From: Desulforhabdus sp. TSK
Lineage (GTDB): Bacteria; Desulfobacterota; Syntrophobacteria; Syntrophobacterales; Syntrophobacteraceae
DNA: 39,850 nt
Direction of reading: 5' to 3'
Assembly: GCF_022836495.1 (NCBI RefSeq)
Contig: NZ_BQXM01000043.1
Coordinates: 1 to 39,850 of the forward strand
The notes under the pieces are model-generated. The model ran no database searches, was not told where the DNA came from, and worked only from the letters and a program-made list of their open reading frames with translations. Positions 15,708 to 23,424 of the stretch are shown piece by piece (the stretch's first letter is position 1; every line of letters starts with the position of its first letter). The position numbers were made by a program, and so were the translations under genes.

Positions 15708-16784
15708 ATGACAGACCAAGACCAAACGAATCCCGGGAAGTCTTTTTCCCTGGGGGAGCTGGGAGAGTACCTGGGAGCTGCCGTCAAGGGAGATCCCGGA
15801 ATCCGCATCCAGGGGATCGGGCCCCTGGAAGACGCTCTTCCAGGGCAGCTGAGCTTCATTTCGCATGAAAAGTACCTGCCCTTTGCAGCCGAAACCCGGG
15901 CATCCGCCCTCATCGTTCCTCCCAACCTTGCATCCATCGATCGGCCCCTGCTGGTGTGCGAACGCGCGTACCTGGCCCTGGCGCGGGCAGCCCAGCTGTT
16001 TGCATCACCGCCCTTCCTGGCCGCCGGCATCCATTCCACCGCGTGTCTTGGAGAGAACGTCCAACTGGGCGACGATGTGCGGGTGGGGGCGCTGGCCCAG
16101 ATCGGCGCAGATTCGCGCATTGGGAACGGAACGCGCATCTATGGGGGGGCTTATCTCGGTTTCGGAGTAAGCGTGGGGGACGATTGCCTGATTTATCCCG
16201 GAGTCACCATTCTGGATGGCTGCTGCATCGGAAACAGGGTCATCATCCACAGCGGCACCGTTGTTGGAGGCGATGGCTTCGGCTTCGCCCAGGATGAGGA
16301 GGGTCGCCATGTGAAGATCCCCCAGGCAGGGATTGTGCAGATCGATGACGACGTGGAAATCGGGGCCAACTGCACCATCGACCGGGCCACCTTTGGACGA
16401 ACGTGGATACAGCGCGGGACAAAGATCGACAACCTGGTCATGGTGGCGCACAATGTCGTGGTGGGTGAATATTCCATCGTGGTGTCACAGGTGGGAATCT
16501 CCGGGAGCACCCGGGTGGGGAAGCACGTGATCCTCGCGGGGCAGGCCGGGATCGTGGGACACATCGAAATTGGAGATGGCGCGCGCGTGGGGGCCCAGTC
16601 CGGTGTAGGCCACTCCGTCAAGGCGGGCGAAGATGTGTCGGGCAGCCCGGCATTCCCACACAAGGAATGGCTCAAGAGCACGGTGAACCTTCGCCGCCTT
16701 CCTCAGATGCGAGAAGAGCTCAAGAACCTGGCCAAAAGGATTGCTCAACTCGAGGAATTATACCGCGAACGGGTAAAATCTTGA
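15708..16784 (+). CDS. lpxD: UDP-3-O-acylglucosamine N-acyltransferase
   Basis: Third acylation step of lipid A synthesis in the cytoplasm, adding the N-linked 3-hydroxyacyl chain from acyl carrier protein. The N-terminal uridine-binding domain (about 1-100, FISHEKYLPF) precedes a left-handed beta-helix of hexapeptide repeats (about 105-320). VVGGDGFGFA and the catalytic-His region NLVMVAHNVVVGEYS are visible. The C-terminal helix NLRRLPQMREELKNLAKRI is typical. ATG 15708 is favoured over 15699 because GGA lies about 9 nt before it. Length is 358 residues, normal. It begins the lpxD-fabZ-lpxA-lpxI-lpxB-waaA series. Confidence 0.95.
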   Translation: MTDQDQTNPGKSFSLGELGEYLGAAVKGDPGIRIQGIGPLEDALPGQLSFISHEKYLPFAAETRASALIVPPNLASIDRPLLVCERAYLALARAAQLFASPPFLAAGIHSTACLGENVQLGDDVRVGALAQIGADSRIGNGTRIYGGAYLGFGVSVGDDCLIYPGVTILDGCCIGNRVIIHSGTVVGGDGFGFAQDEEGRHVKIPQAGIVQIDDDVEIGANCTIDRATFGRTWIQRGTKIDNLVMVAHNVVVGEYSIVVSQVGISGSTRVGKHVILAGQAGIVGHIEIGDGARVGAQSGVGHSVKAGEDVSGSPAFPHKEWLKSTVNLRRLPQMREELKNLAKRIAQLEELYRERVKS

Positions 16785-16789
16785 CTTTC

Positions 16790-16860
16790 GTAGGAGCGGC
16801 TTCCAGCCGCGATTCCATTGGGAGCCAACTGGTGCAATCGCGGCTGGAAGCCGCTCCTAC
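16790..16860. repeat. REPIN-like paired REP hairpin 3 (variant A)
   Basis: Arms 16790-16812 and 16838-16860 are perfect reverse complements (GTAGGA, stem GCGGCT/AGCCGC) separated by 25 nt. It lies inside the lipid A gene series, between lpxD and fabZ, 5 nt after the lpxD stop. Confidence 0.95.
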
Positions 16861-16918
16861 GGGATCATCAATAAGTCAGGCTCTCATCCGTTTGGAGTAT
16901 ATTACATAGGGAATGATC

Positions 16919-17362
16919 ATGGAAATTATGGAAATTTTGGAGGTTCTGCCCCACCGGTACCCCTTTTTGCTGGTGGACCGCGTGCTGGAAAACAATTCGG
17001 AAGAATTGACGGCCCTCAAGAATGTGAGCATCAACGAGCCGTTCTTCCAGGGCCATTTTCCCTTCCAGCCCATCATGCCGGGGGTGCTCATCATCGAAGC
17101 CCTGGCCCAGGCCGGGGGGATCCTCGCGTTCACCCACTTACCCGAGCTCAAATCCAACGCGGTCTACTTCATGGGGATGGACAAGGTCAGGTTCCGCAAA
17201 CCCGTTCGACCCGGAGACCAGTTGATTTTGAAGCTGAAAATACTCAAACGGCGGGGGCCAGTCTTCAAGATGCAGGGAAATGCCTATGTCGATGACCAAC
17301 TGGTGGCCGAGGCGGAACTGATGGCGACGGTCGATACAGGGAAATCCGGGAATAACGACTGA
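16919..17362 (+). CDS. fabZ: 3-hydroxyacyl-ACP dehydratase
   Basis: Dehydrates 3-hydroxyacyl-ACP in fatty acid elongation and competes with LpxA and LpxD for the same pool. The hot-dog fold is shown by [13 protein letters not shown] (catalytic His in PHRYPF) and [27 protein letters not shown] (catalytic Glu in IIEALAQ). ATG 16919 has GGGA about 7 nt upstream; ATG 16913 is the in-frame alternative. Length is 147 residues, normal for FabZ. The lpxD-fabZ-lpxA order is the classic one. Confidence 0.96.
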   Translation: MEIMEILEVLPHRYPFLLVDRVLENNSEELTALKNVSINEPFFQGHFPFQPIMPGVLIIEALAQAGGILAFTHLPELKSNAVYFMGMDKVRFRKPVRPGDQLILKLKILKRRGPVFKMQGNAYVDDQLVAEAELMATVDTGKSGNND

Positions 17363-17405
17363 TAATTCTAGACGGCTTTAGCGCTTGCAAGGAGAGAAGT
17401 ACACT

Positions 17406-18191
17406 ATGGAAATTCACCCCACTGCCATTGTGTCCCCTCAGGCCCGGTTGGCGGACGAAGTGACGGTAGGCGCCTTCAGTCTCATCGGGCCCAACGTCAC
17501 CATCGGTTCCGGTACCGTCGTGGGGCCTCACGCAGTGATCGACGGATGGACAACGATCGGGGAGCGCAATCAAATTTCCCCGTTTGTTTCCATCGGATTT
17601 CCTCCGCAGGATCTCAGCTACGGAGGCGAAGAAACTCAGGTGATCATCGGGGATGGAAACACCTTCCGGGAAAATGTAACCGTTCATCGCGGGACGAAAA
17701 CCGGCAAAGGGCGCACCAGCATCGGCAATAACAACTATTTCATGGCCTATGCCCACGTCGCTCACGACTGCACCATCGGCAACCAGGTGGTCATGGCCAA
17801 TGCCGCCACTTTGGGAGGGCACGTCCAGGTGGATGATCATGCCATCCTGGGAGGCTTGGTGGCCATCCACCAGTTTGTGCGCATCGGGACCTACGCCTTC
17901 ATCGGCGGCAAGTCCGGTCTGCGGATGGACATGCCGCCTTACATGCTCGCTTTTGGTGCTCCCGCGAAGCTGTACGGTCCGAATCTTGTGGGGCTGCGCC
18001 GCAGCAAGTTCTCCAGCAGCGCCATCCATGCCCTCAAAAAGAGCTATAAGATCCTTTTTCGCTCCGGTCTCAGCCTGAACGAAGCTATCGAGAGAGTTCG
18101 CTCGGAAGTGGAGTCTCTACCGGAAGTCGATGTACTGGTGGATTTCATGGTGGAGCATTCCAAGAGGGGAGTGACCAAGTTTACGGTATGA
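17406..18191 (+). CDS. lpxA: UDP-N-acetylglucosamine acyltransferase
   Basis: First step of lipid A synthesis: transfers a 3-hydroxyacyl chain to position 3 of the UDP-amino sugar. The left-handed beta-helix starts at IHPTAIVSPQARLADEV. The catalytic His lies in YAHVAHDCTIGNQVVMAN; IHQFVRIGTYAFIGG and the C-terminal helical domain (ALKKSYKILFRSGLSLNEAI) are typical. Length is 261 residues, as in E. coli. AAGGAGAG precedes ATG 17406. The stop overlaps the next start (ATGA at 18188-18191). The next gene carries an oxidoreductase domain, so the true substrate could be a 3-amino sugar. Confidence 0.96.
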   Translation: MEIHPTAIVSPQARLADEVTVGAFSLIGPNVTIGSGTVVGPHAVIDGWTTIGERNQISPFVSIGFPPQDLSYGGEETQVIIGDGNTFRENVTVHRGTKTGKGRTSIGNNNYFMAYAHVAHDCTIGNQVVMANAATLGGHVQVDDHAILGGLVAIHQFVRIGTYAFIGGKSGLRMDMPPYMLAFGAPAKLYGPNLVGLRRSKFSSSAIHALKKSYKILFRSGLSLNEAIERVRSEVESLPEVDVLVDFMVEHSKRGVTKFTV

Positions 18192-20140
18192 GCGATCAGG
18201 GAAGGACAGGTCAGCCAGTCGCATACAGCCGGGTCGGGCTCATTGCGGGGAGTGGGCAATTCCCGCTCCTGTTTGCCCATGCAGCGAGCCAGGCGGGCGT
18301 GGAAGTCGTGGCCGTGGGATTCGACGGCGAAACGGACCCCATGCTGAGCAAATACGTTATGGAATTCCATCTTTTGAAGCTCGGCCAGCTGAATCGCATG
18401 ATCAAAGCCTTCAAAAATGCGGGCATCACCCACGCCGCCATGGCCGGGGCCATCAACAAGACAAAGCTTTATGCGCGCATTCGCCCCGACTGGCGAGCAG
18501 TCAAGCTTCTGAACCGCCTCATCACCAAGAAGGACGATTTCCTCCTGAGAGCCCTCGCCGAGGAGCTGGAGTCCGAAGGGATTCACATAGAGTCCTCGAC
18601 CCTTTTCCTGCCGTCCCTCCTGGCTCCCGAAGGCATCCTGACCCGGCGCAAGCCCAACCGGCGTGAGCTCAACGACATCAATTTCGGGTGGCAGATGGCC
18701 AAGGCTATCGGTCACCTGGACATCGGGCAGTGCCTGGTGGTGAAAAACCTGGCTGTGCTTGCGGTGGAGGGCATCGACGGCACGGATGCCACGATCCTTC
18801 GCGGCGGCCGCTTGTGCCGGGGTGGGGCTGTCGTCGTGAAGGTGAGCAAGCCCATCCAGGACCTGAGGTTCGATGTTCCGGCCGTGGGATATGAGACCAT
18901 CGAGACCATGAAGCGTGTGGGCGCACGCGTGCTGGTGGTGGAAGCGGGCAGGACCCTGGTTTTCGACCTGGACAAAATGATCGATTCAGCGGATGCAGCC
19001 GGCATCACCTTCATGGTGCGAAAAGACAGCGGTGATGCGGCCGCGAAAGACGAGGGGCGTGAGGCGCCGCGGATCTCTCCCCGCGATGCCATCGCCCTGG
19101 GCCAGGTTCCTGTCCCGAAAAGCGGGTCCGACGTGCTCATCCGCCGGCCACGACCGGACGCACTGCGAGTGGGGGTGATCGGCGTAGGGTACCTGGGACG
19201 TTTTCATGCGCAGAAATATGCGCGTCTTGCCGAAGCAGACCTGGTTGCCGTCGCCGATATCAATGCATCTCAGGCCCGGAGAGTGGCCGACGAAGTGGAA
19301 ACAGAGGCGGTGGCGGACTATCGATCCCTCCTGGGTCGAGTGGATGCCGTCAGCATTGTAACGCCAACGGTTCATCACTACGATGTGGCCAGAGAGTTTC
19401 TCTCCGCAGGTGTTCACGTCCTGCTGGAAAAGCCCATGACCCAGACCCTCGAACAGGGGGAAGAGCTCGTGCGGATGGCCCGGGAAAAGGGCTGCATCCT
19501 CCAGGTGGGCCACCTGGAACGTTTCAACTCTGCTTTTTCGGCCCTCTACCCACGCCTGGACAACCCCATGTTCCTGGAAGCCCATCGCCTGGCCCTATTC
19601 AACGAGCGGGGCTTGGAGGTGGACGTCATCCTGGACCTCATGATCCATGACATCGATATCGCGCTCCACATCATTCAATCGCCCCTCCAAACCATCCGGG
19701 CAGCGGGTGTGGCGGTCTTGACGCAGCTTCCGGATATCGCCAGCGTACGTCTCGAATTTTCCAACGGCGCCGTAGCCAATCTCACCGCCAGCCGCATGTC
19801 TCTCAAGAATATGCGCAAGCTCCGGGTCTTTCAGGAAAACTGCTATCTTTCGGCGGATTACGCCGACAAGAGGGCTTACGCCGTCTACAAAGAGAAAGAA
19901 TCCGATGACGCTGGGTATCCGCAGCTTTCGGTCGAAGAGCTCGAAATCCAGGAAACGGACGCGTTGGAGGAAGAAATCAGCTCCTTTTTGAAGTCGGTTC
20001 GAACGGGTGAAAGGCCCTTCGTGGATGGGCGGCAGGGACTGCGGGCCCTGGCCGTGGCATTGGACATTTCCCACCAGATCGAAGAGCAGATGGGCGGAAG
20101 GGGATCGTCACGGGGAAGGCTGCCATCGAAATATTTCTGA
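18188..20140 (+). CDS. lpxI: Fusion: UDP-2,3-diacylglucosamine pyrophosphatase LpxI plus Gfo/Idh/MocA oxidoreductase
   Basis: Residues 15-282 are LpxI (DUF1009), which hydrolyses UDP-2,3-diacylglucosamine to lipid X in bacteria without LpxH. GLIAGSGQFPLLFAHAA, FNAGITHAAMAG-like KNAGITHAAMAGAI, KKDDFLLRALAEELE and AVEGIDGTDATILRGG are visible. After a linker (283-325) residues 326-650 are an NAD(P)-dependent Gfo/Idh/MocA oxidoreductase with RVGVIGVGYLGRFHAQKY (Rossmann GxGxxG), VLLEKPMT, QVGHLERFN and the catalytic-region DLMIHDIDIALH. No stop or frameshift separates the parts. The start overlaps lpxA by 4 nt. The oxidoreductase could resemble GnnA, which oxidises the 3-OH of UDP-GlcNAc in 2,3-diamino lipid A synthesis, but no GnnB-type aminotransferase gene is in the window. 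Confidence 0.9.
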   Translation: MSDQGRTGQPVAYSRVGLIAGSGQFPLLFAHAASQAGVEVVAVGFDGETDPMLSKYVMEFHLLKLGQLNRMIKAFKNAGITHAAMAGAINKTKLYARIRPDWRAVKLLNRLITKKDDFLLRALAEELESEGIHIESSTLFLPSLLAPEGILTRRKPNRRELNDINFGWQMAKAIGHLDIGQCLVVKNLAVLAVEGIDGTDATILRGGRLCRGGAVVVKVSKPIQDLRFDVPAVGYETIETMKRVGARVLVVEAGRTLVFDLDKMIDSADAAGITFMVRKDSGDAAAKDEGREAPRISPRDAIALGQVPVPKSGSDVLIRRPRPDALRVGVIGVGYLGRFHAQKYARLAEADLVAVADINASQARRVADEVETEAVADYRSLLGRVDAVSIVTPTVHHYDVAREFLSAGVHVLLEKPMTQTLEQGEELVRMAREKGCILQVGHLERFNSAFSALYPRLDNPMFLEAHRLALFNERGLEVDVILDLMIHDIDIALHIIQSPLQTIRAAGVAVLTQLPDIASVRLEFSNGAVANLTASRMSLKNMRKLRVFQENCYLSADYADKRAYAVYKEKESDDAGYPQLSVEELEIQETDALEEEISSFLKSVRTGERPFVDGRQGLRALAVALDISHQIEEQMGGRGSSRGRLPSKYF

Positions 20141-21255
20141 GTGCCGGTGAGGCCTCGGGAGATCTTCATGCCTCGGGGCTGGTCCGTGCCATCAAAGCCC
20201 GTGAGCCGGACGCCTCCGTAACCTGCCTGGGAGGGGCTCATCTGAAGGAGGCCGGCGCTTCCATCCTGGTGGACAATCGAGATGTCTCTGTCGTGGGAAT
20301 CTCGGAAGTCCTGCACCACGGGCGGAAGATTTATGGGGCCTGGCGAAAGATCAAGGGGTATCTTCAGGGGAACCGCCCAAACCTCCTGATCCTCATCGAT
20401 TTTCCCGACTTCAATTTTCTTTTGGCACGTCTCGCCAAGGGGCTGGGGATTCCCGTATTGTATTTTATCAGCCCTCAGGTTTGGGCCTGGCGCTCGGGGC
20501 GCGTGCGTACCCTGAAGCGTTTTGTGGATGAGATGGCCGTTATCCTTCCTTTTGAACAGGAGTTTTTCCAACGCTTCGGGATGACGGTGCATTTCGTGGG
20601 ACATCCCCTGCTGGACCGGATCGAGGAAGCCCCATCTCGGGACGAGGCTGCAAGCCGCTATGGACTTGGGAAAAACGGCTTTCTCGTGGGGCTCCTCCCG
20701 GGCAGCCGACAGTCTGAAATCCGTTCACTGCTGCCGGAACTGCTCGCTGCCGCAGCTCTTATCCGGGATGGGGTGCCCGACGTGAGTTTCGTCTTGCCGG
20801 TTGCCCCCACGGTGGCTGTGGCCGAGGTGGAGAGCCGCGTGGCGCAGAGCGGAGTGCCGGTGCAGGTCGTGGCTGGAGACACGTATGGGGTCTTGCGCGC
20901 CTGCGACCTGGTGCTGACGGCTTCCGGGACGGTGACGCTGGAATCCGCCATGCTGGGAACCCCCATGGTCATCGTGTATAAGGTCTCAAGTCTCAGCTAT
21001 CACCTGGGACGTCACCTCATCAAAGTGAAGTATGCCGGACTTCCCAACCTCATTGCAGGGCAGCGGATTGTGCCCGAGTGCCTGCAGCATGAGGCGCGAG
21101 CCGAGCGCATTGCAGCCGAGGCCATGGATCTGCTGCTCCACCCGCAAAAGCTGGAGAAGCAAAAGCGGGGACTGGCGCAGATTCGTCAGCGCCTGGGTGC
21201 GCCTGGGGTGGCCCATCGCGTGGCGGAGCTTGCCCTCGCCATGTGCTCGAAATAG
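20125..21255 (+). CDS. lpxB: Lipid-A-disaccharide synthase, start codon unusual
   Basis: Glycosyltransferase joining UDP-2,3-diacylglucosamine and lipid X. The conserved N-terminus EIFLSAGEASGDLHAS starts at 20128. Later motifs are LLILIDFPDFNFLLAR, PVLYFISPQVWAWR, VGHPLLD, GLLPGSRQSEI, LTASGTVTLESAMLGTP and GLPNLIAG. No ATG, GTG or TTG is in frame between the upstream stop (20008-20010) and GTG 20269; starting at that GTG would delete the essential N-terminal domain. The best fit is ATC at 20125, with GGGGAAGG five nt upstream, giving 376 residues, close to E. coli. It overlaps the previous gene by 16 nt. A sequencing error or another rare start (ATC 20104, ACG 20110) is possible. Confidence 0.88.
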   Translation: MEIFLSAGEASGDLHASGLVRAIKAREPDASVTCLGGAHLKEAGASILVDNRDVSVVGISEVLHHGRKIYGAWRKIKGYLQGNRPNLLILIDFPDFNFLLARLAKGLGIPVLYFISPQVWAWRSGRVRTLKRFVDEMAVILPFEQEFFQRFGMTVHFVGHPLLDRIEEAPSRDEAASRYGLGKNGFLVGLLPGSRQSEIRSLLPELLAAAALIRDGVPDVSFVLPVAPTVAVAEVESRVAQSGVPVQVVAGDTYGVLRACDLVLTASGTVTLESAMLGTPMVIVYKVSSLSYHLGRHLIKVKYAGLPNLIAGQRIVPECLQHEARAERIAAEAMDLLLHPQKLEKQKRGLAQIRQRLGAPGVAHRVAELALAMCSK

Positions 21256-21267
21256 GAAGTGCTCCTG

Positions 21268-22602
21268 ATGCCGCCTGCCGTCTCCCTCCCCTCACCGGAA
21301 TCTCCCCTCAGAAAGCATTTCTGGTATTATGCCTACAACTTCTGCTGGATACTCTGTTGGCCCCTCCTGGCCTTATACTACAACCTGAGAGCCCGAACAG
21401 ACGGCAAGTATCGCGCTATCCTTCGCTTCCGCCTGGGACTGGACACACCGACTTTTTCCTCAACCCCGCCAAGGGTGTGGTTTCATGCCCTTTCGGTAGG
21501 AGAGACCCTGTCCGTCGTGCCCCTGGTGGAAGCCCTCCAGGAAGAAAGACCCGATCTTCACATCGTTTTTTCCACTGCGACGGAGACGGGGCTGAAGATG
21601 GCACGCACACGCCTGGGATCTACCGTGGAGGATTTCTTCACCCTGCCCCACGATTTCCCATGGAGCATGAGGACCCTGGTGGACCGGGTCCAGCCCGGCC
21701 TTTTTGTCCTGGTGGAAACAGACCTGTGGCCCAATTGCGTCGATGCCCTGAAGCATCGCGGCGTGCCGGCCGTTCTCGTGAACGGACGCATTTCCCCCGG
21801 ATCCTTCGCTCGCCTCAGGCGGCTGTCTCCCGTGCTGAGTCCGCTCTACCAATCGCTGGACATGGTATTTGTCCAATCCTCACAAGACAGGGAGCGGTAT
21901 CGAGCCCTGGGGGTCTGCCAGGAATGCATTCAGGCCCTGGGAAATCTCAAGTTTGATTCCATTTTGAAAAATCCTCCTGCGTCGGAGCTTTCCCGCCTGA
22001 GGGAGAGCTCGGGGATCAGCGGCGACCGGCTTGTGTGGATTGGGGGCAGCACCCACGAAGGGGAGGAAGAGGCACTCCTGGAGATCCACACACACCTGCG
22101 CGAGCGCCACCGGGACTTGCTCCTGGTTCTGGCTCCCCGCCGCATCGAACGCGCTTCCCAATTGGTGGAATTGTGCCGGAAGCATGGCTGCTCGGTGGGG
22201 CGGCGCTCCCTGGGGGAGACCGCGCGGGAGAAGTCCGTTTATTTGCTGGATACCCTGGGAGAACTGAGCCTCTTCTACCATTTGGCGGATGCGGCTGTCA
22301 TCGGAGGAAGCCTGGTTCCTTTCGGTGGACACAACCCGCTGGAGGCGGTGGCCTGCCTCAAGCCGACATTCTGGGGACCACACCTCTTCAATTTTCGAGA
22401 AATTGAAAGCAGCCTCCTCCAGGCGGGCTGTGGACGAAAAGTGGATACACCTTCAGGGCTCCAGACTGCCCTGGCCGCATGCCTGGAGAATGAAGCCATC
22501 CAGGCGAAAATGAAGGCTTCGGCCCAGCGCTTCCTGTCTACACACACCGGCTGCAGCCGACAGATCGCCCGCCTGCTGGTGGAGCGATTTTTTTCAGCGT
22601 AG
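21268..22602 (+). CDS. waaA: 3-deoxy-D-manno-octulosonic acid (Kdo) transferase
   Basis: Adds Kdo to the lipid A precursor at the inner membrane. The N-terminal membrane anchor is FWYYAYNFCWILCWPLLALY. The Kdo transferase domain has VWFHALSVGETLSVVPLVEAL with the conserved base Glu, STATETGLKMA, LFVLVETDLWPN, AVLVNGRIS, then the GT-B C-terminal half with GGSTHEGEEEALLE, LLLVLAPRRIER and GGSLVPFGGHNPLE. ATG 21268 has AGGAAG 8 nt upstream; GTG 21259 is the alternative. It follows lpxB by 12 nt. The last codons and the stop lie within a GACGCTGA repeat element. Confidence 0.95.
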   Translation: MPPAVSLPSPESPLRKHFWYYAYNFCWILCWPLLALYYNLRARTDGKYRAILRFRLGLDTPTFSSTPPRVWFHALSVGETLSVVPLVEALQEERPDLHIVFSTATETGLKMARTRLGSTVEDFFTLPHDFPWSMRTLVDRVQPGLFVLVETDLWPNCVDALKHRGVPAVLVNGRISPGSFARLRRLSPVLSPLYQSLDMVFVQSSQDRERYRALGVCQECIQALGNLKFDSILKNPPASELSRLRESSGISGDRLVWIGGSTHEGEEEALLEIHTHLRERHRDLLLVLAPRRIERASQLVELCRKHGCSVGRRSLGETAREKSVYLLDTLGELSLFYHLADAAVIGGSLVPFGGHNPLEAVACLKPTFWGPHLFNFREIESSLLQAGCGRKVDTPSGLQTALAACLENEAIQAKMKASAQRFLSTHTGCSRQIARLLVERFFSA

Positions 22603-22629
22603 TCTGCGCCTGTCAGCGTTTTCAGCGTC
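22594..22629. repeat. GACGCTGA tandem element, copy 2 (inverted)
   Basis: On the minus strand GACGCTGA (22629-22622) is followed by AACGCTGA (22620), GGCGCAGA (22610) and TACGCTGA (22601), the same 9-10-9 unit spacing as the copy at 12287. It overlaps the last codons and stop of waaA. A lone CTTCGTG (reverse complement of CACGAAG) lies about 10 nt further on. Confidence 0.65.
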
Positions 22630-22696
22630 CCTCAATGATCTTCGTGCCAATCGTGCCGTGCCGCACCCGCCTCAAAATTTTGTAGGGGAGAGAGAA

Positions 22697-23260
22697 ATGA
22701 ATCCGCATAGAGAGTTTTTGAATCGAGAAGACTGTATTTTACTGCTGGTGGATATCCAGAAAGTCATGCTGGATCCTTGTGAAGGGAAGGATCGGCTCGT
22801 GAAGAATGCGGGAGGCCTGATCGCTGCGGCGGAGCTTTTCAAAATCCCGGTTATTTTTTCTGAGCACAACTCCGAGAAGCTGGGGGCATTCCTGCCCGAA
22901 CTGACAGGGAAAGTTTCCTCACCGACCATTTTGAACAAGCTCGAGTTCAGTTGTTTTCAAAATGAGGGCCTGGCGCGGGCAATGGCGAGAACGGGGCGCA
23001 GGACCCTCCTGCTGGCAGGCCTCGAAACGCATGTCTGTATTTTTCATACGGGGGCTGACGCCTTGCGGTTGGGATACACGGTGCATGTTGCAGTGGATGC
23101 CGTTGCGTCGCGAAGCGGACTCAATCGAGAGGTGGGACTGCGGCGCCTGGAACAGGCTGGAGCCGTCATCAGCTCCACGGAAATGATGGTTTATGAGTTG
23201 CTGGAGCGCTGCGGGACCGAGGAATTTCGAGCGGCACTTCCCCTGCTGAAGATCCTCTGA
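22697..23260 (+). CDS. Isochorismatase-family cysteine hydrolase
   Basis: A YcaC/nicotinamidase-like alpha/beta hydrolase of unknown substrate. The triad is visible: Asp in CILLLVDIQKVML, Lys in ILNKLEFSCFQ and Cys in GLETHVCIFHT; the cis-peptide region is GLETHVC. Length is 187 residues, normal for the single-domain group. GGGGAGAGAG precedes ATG 22697; GTG 22658 is an upstream in-frame alternative without a good site. It lies between waaA and a paired REP and has no clear link to lipid A. Confidence 0.85.
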   Translation: MNPHREFLNREDCILLLVDIQKVMLDPCEGKDRLVKNAGGLIAAAELFKIPVIFSEHNSEKLGAFLPELTGKVSSPTILNKLEFSCFQNEGLARAMARTGRRTLLLAGLETHVCIFHTGADALRLGYTVHVAVDAVASRSGLNREVGLRRLEQAGAVISSTEMMVYELLERCGTEEFRAALPLLKIL

Positions 23261-23317
23261 TTTTCGAGGGTGGAAGGTTGTGCGTCAAAGGCACACGGTA
23301 ATGGATGCTCCAGGTTT

Positions 23318-23375
23318 GTAGGAGCGGCTTCCAGCCGCGACCCCATGCCTGTTCGCGGCAGGATGCCGCTCCTAC
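23318..23375. repeat. REPIN-like paired REP hairpin 4 (hybrid A/B)
   Basis: Left arm 23318-23340 is variant A (stem GCGGCT/AGCCGC), right arm 23353-23375 is variant B (GCGGCA/TGCCGC), 12 nt apart. Pairing between arms therefore has two mismatches, but each arm's own 6-bp hairpin is perfect. Confidence 0.95.
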
Positions 23376-23424
23376 AGAAGACAAGCTTTCAATGCCTGGT
23401 CGTAACTCGCAGGAAATCTCGCGC

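Noticed and set aside
20100-20140. Programmed -1 frameshift joining the LpxI fusion to LpxB
   Set aside because: LpxB is in the -1 frame, but there is no X-XXY-YYZ slippery heptamer in the overlap; a rare start is simpler.
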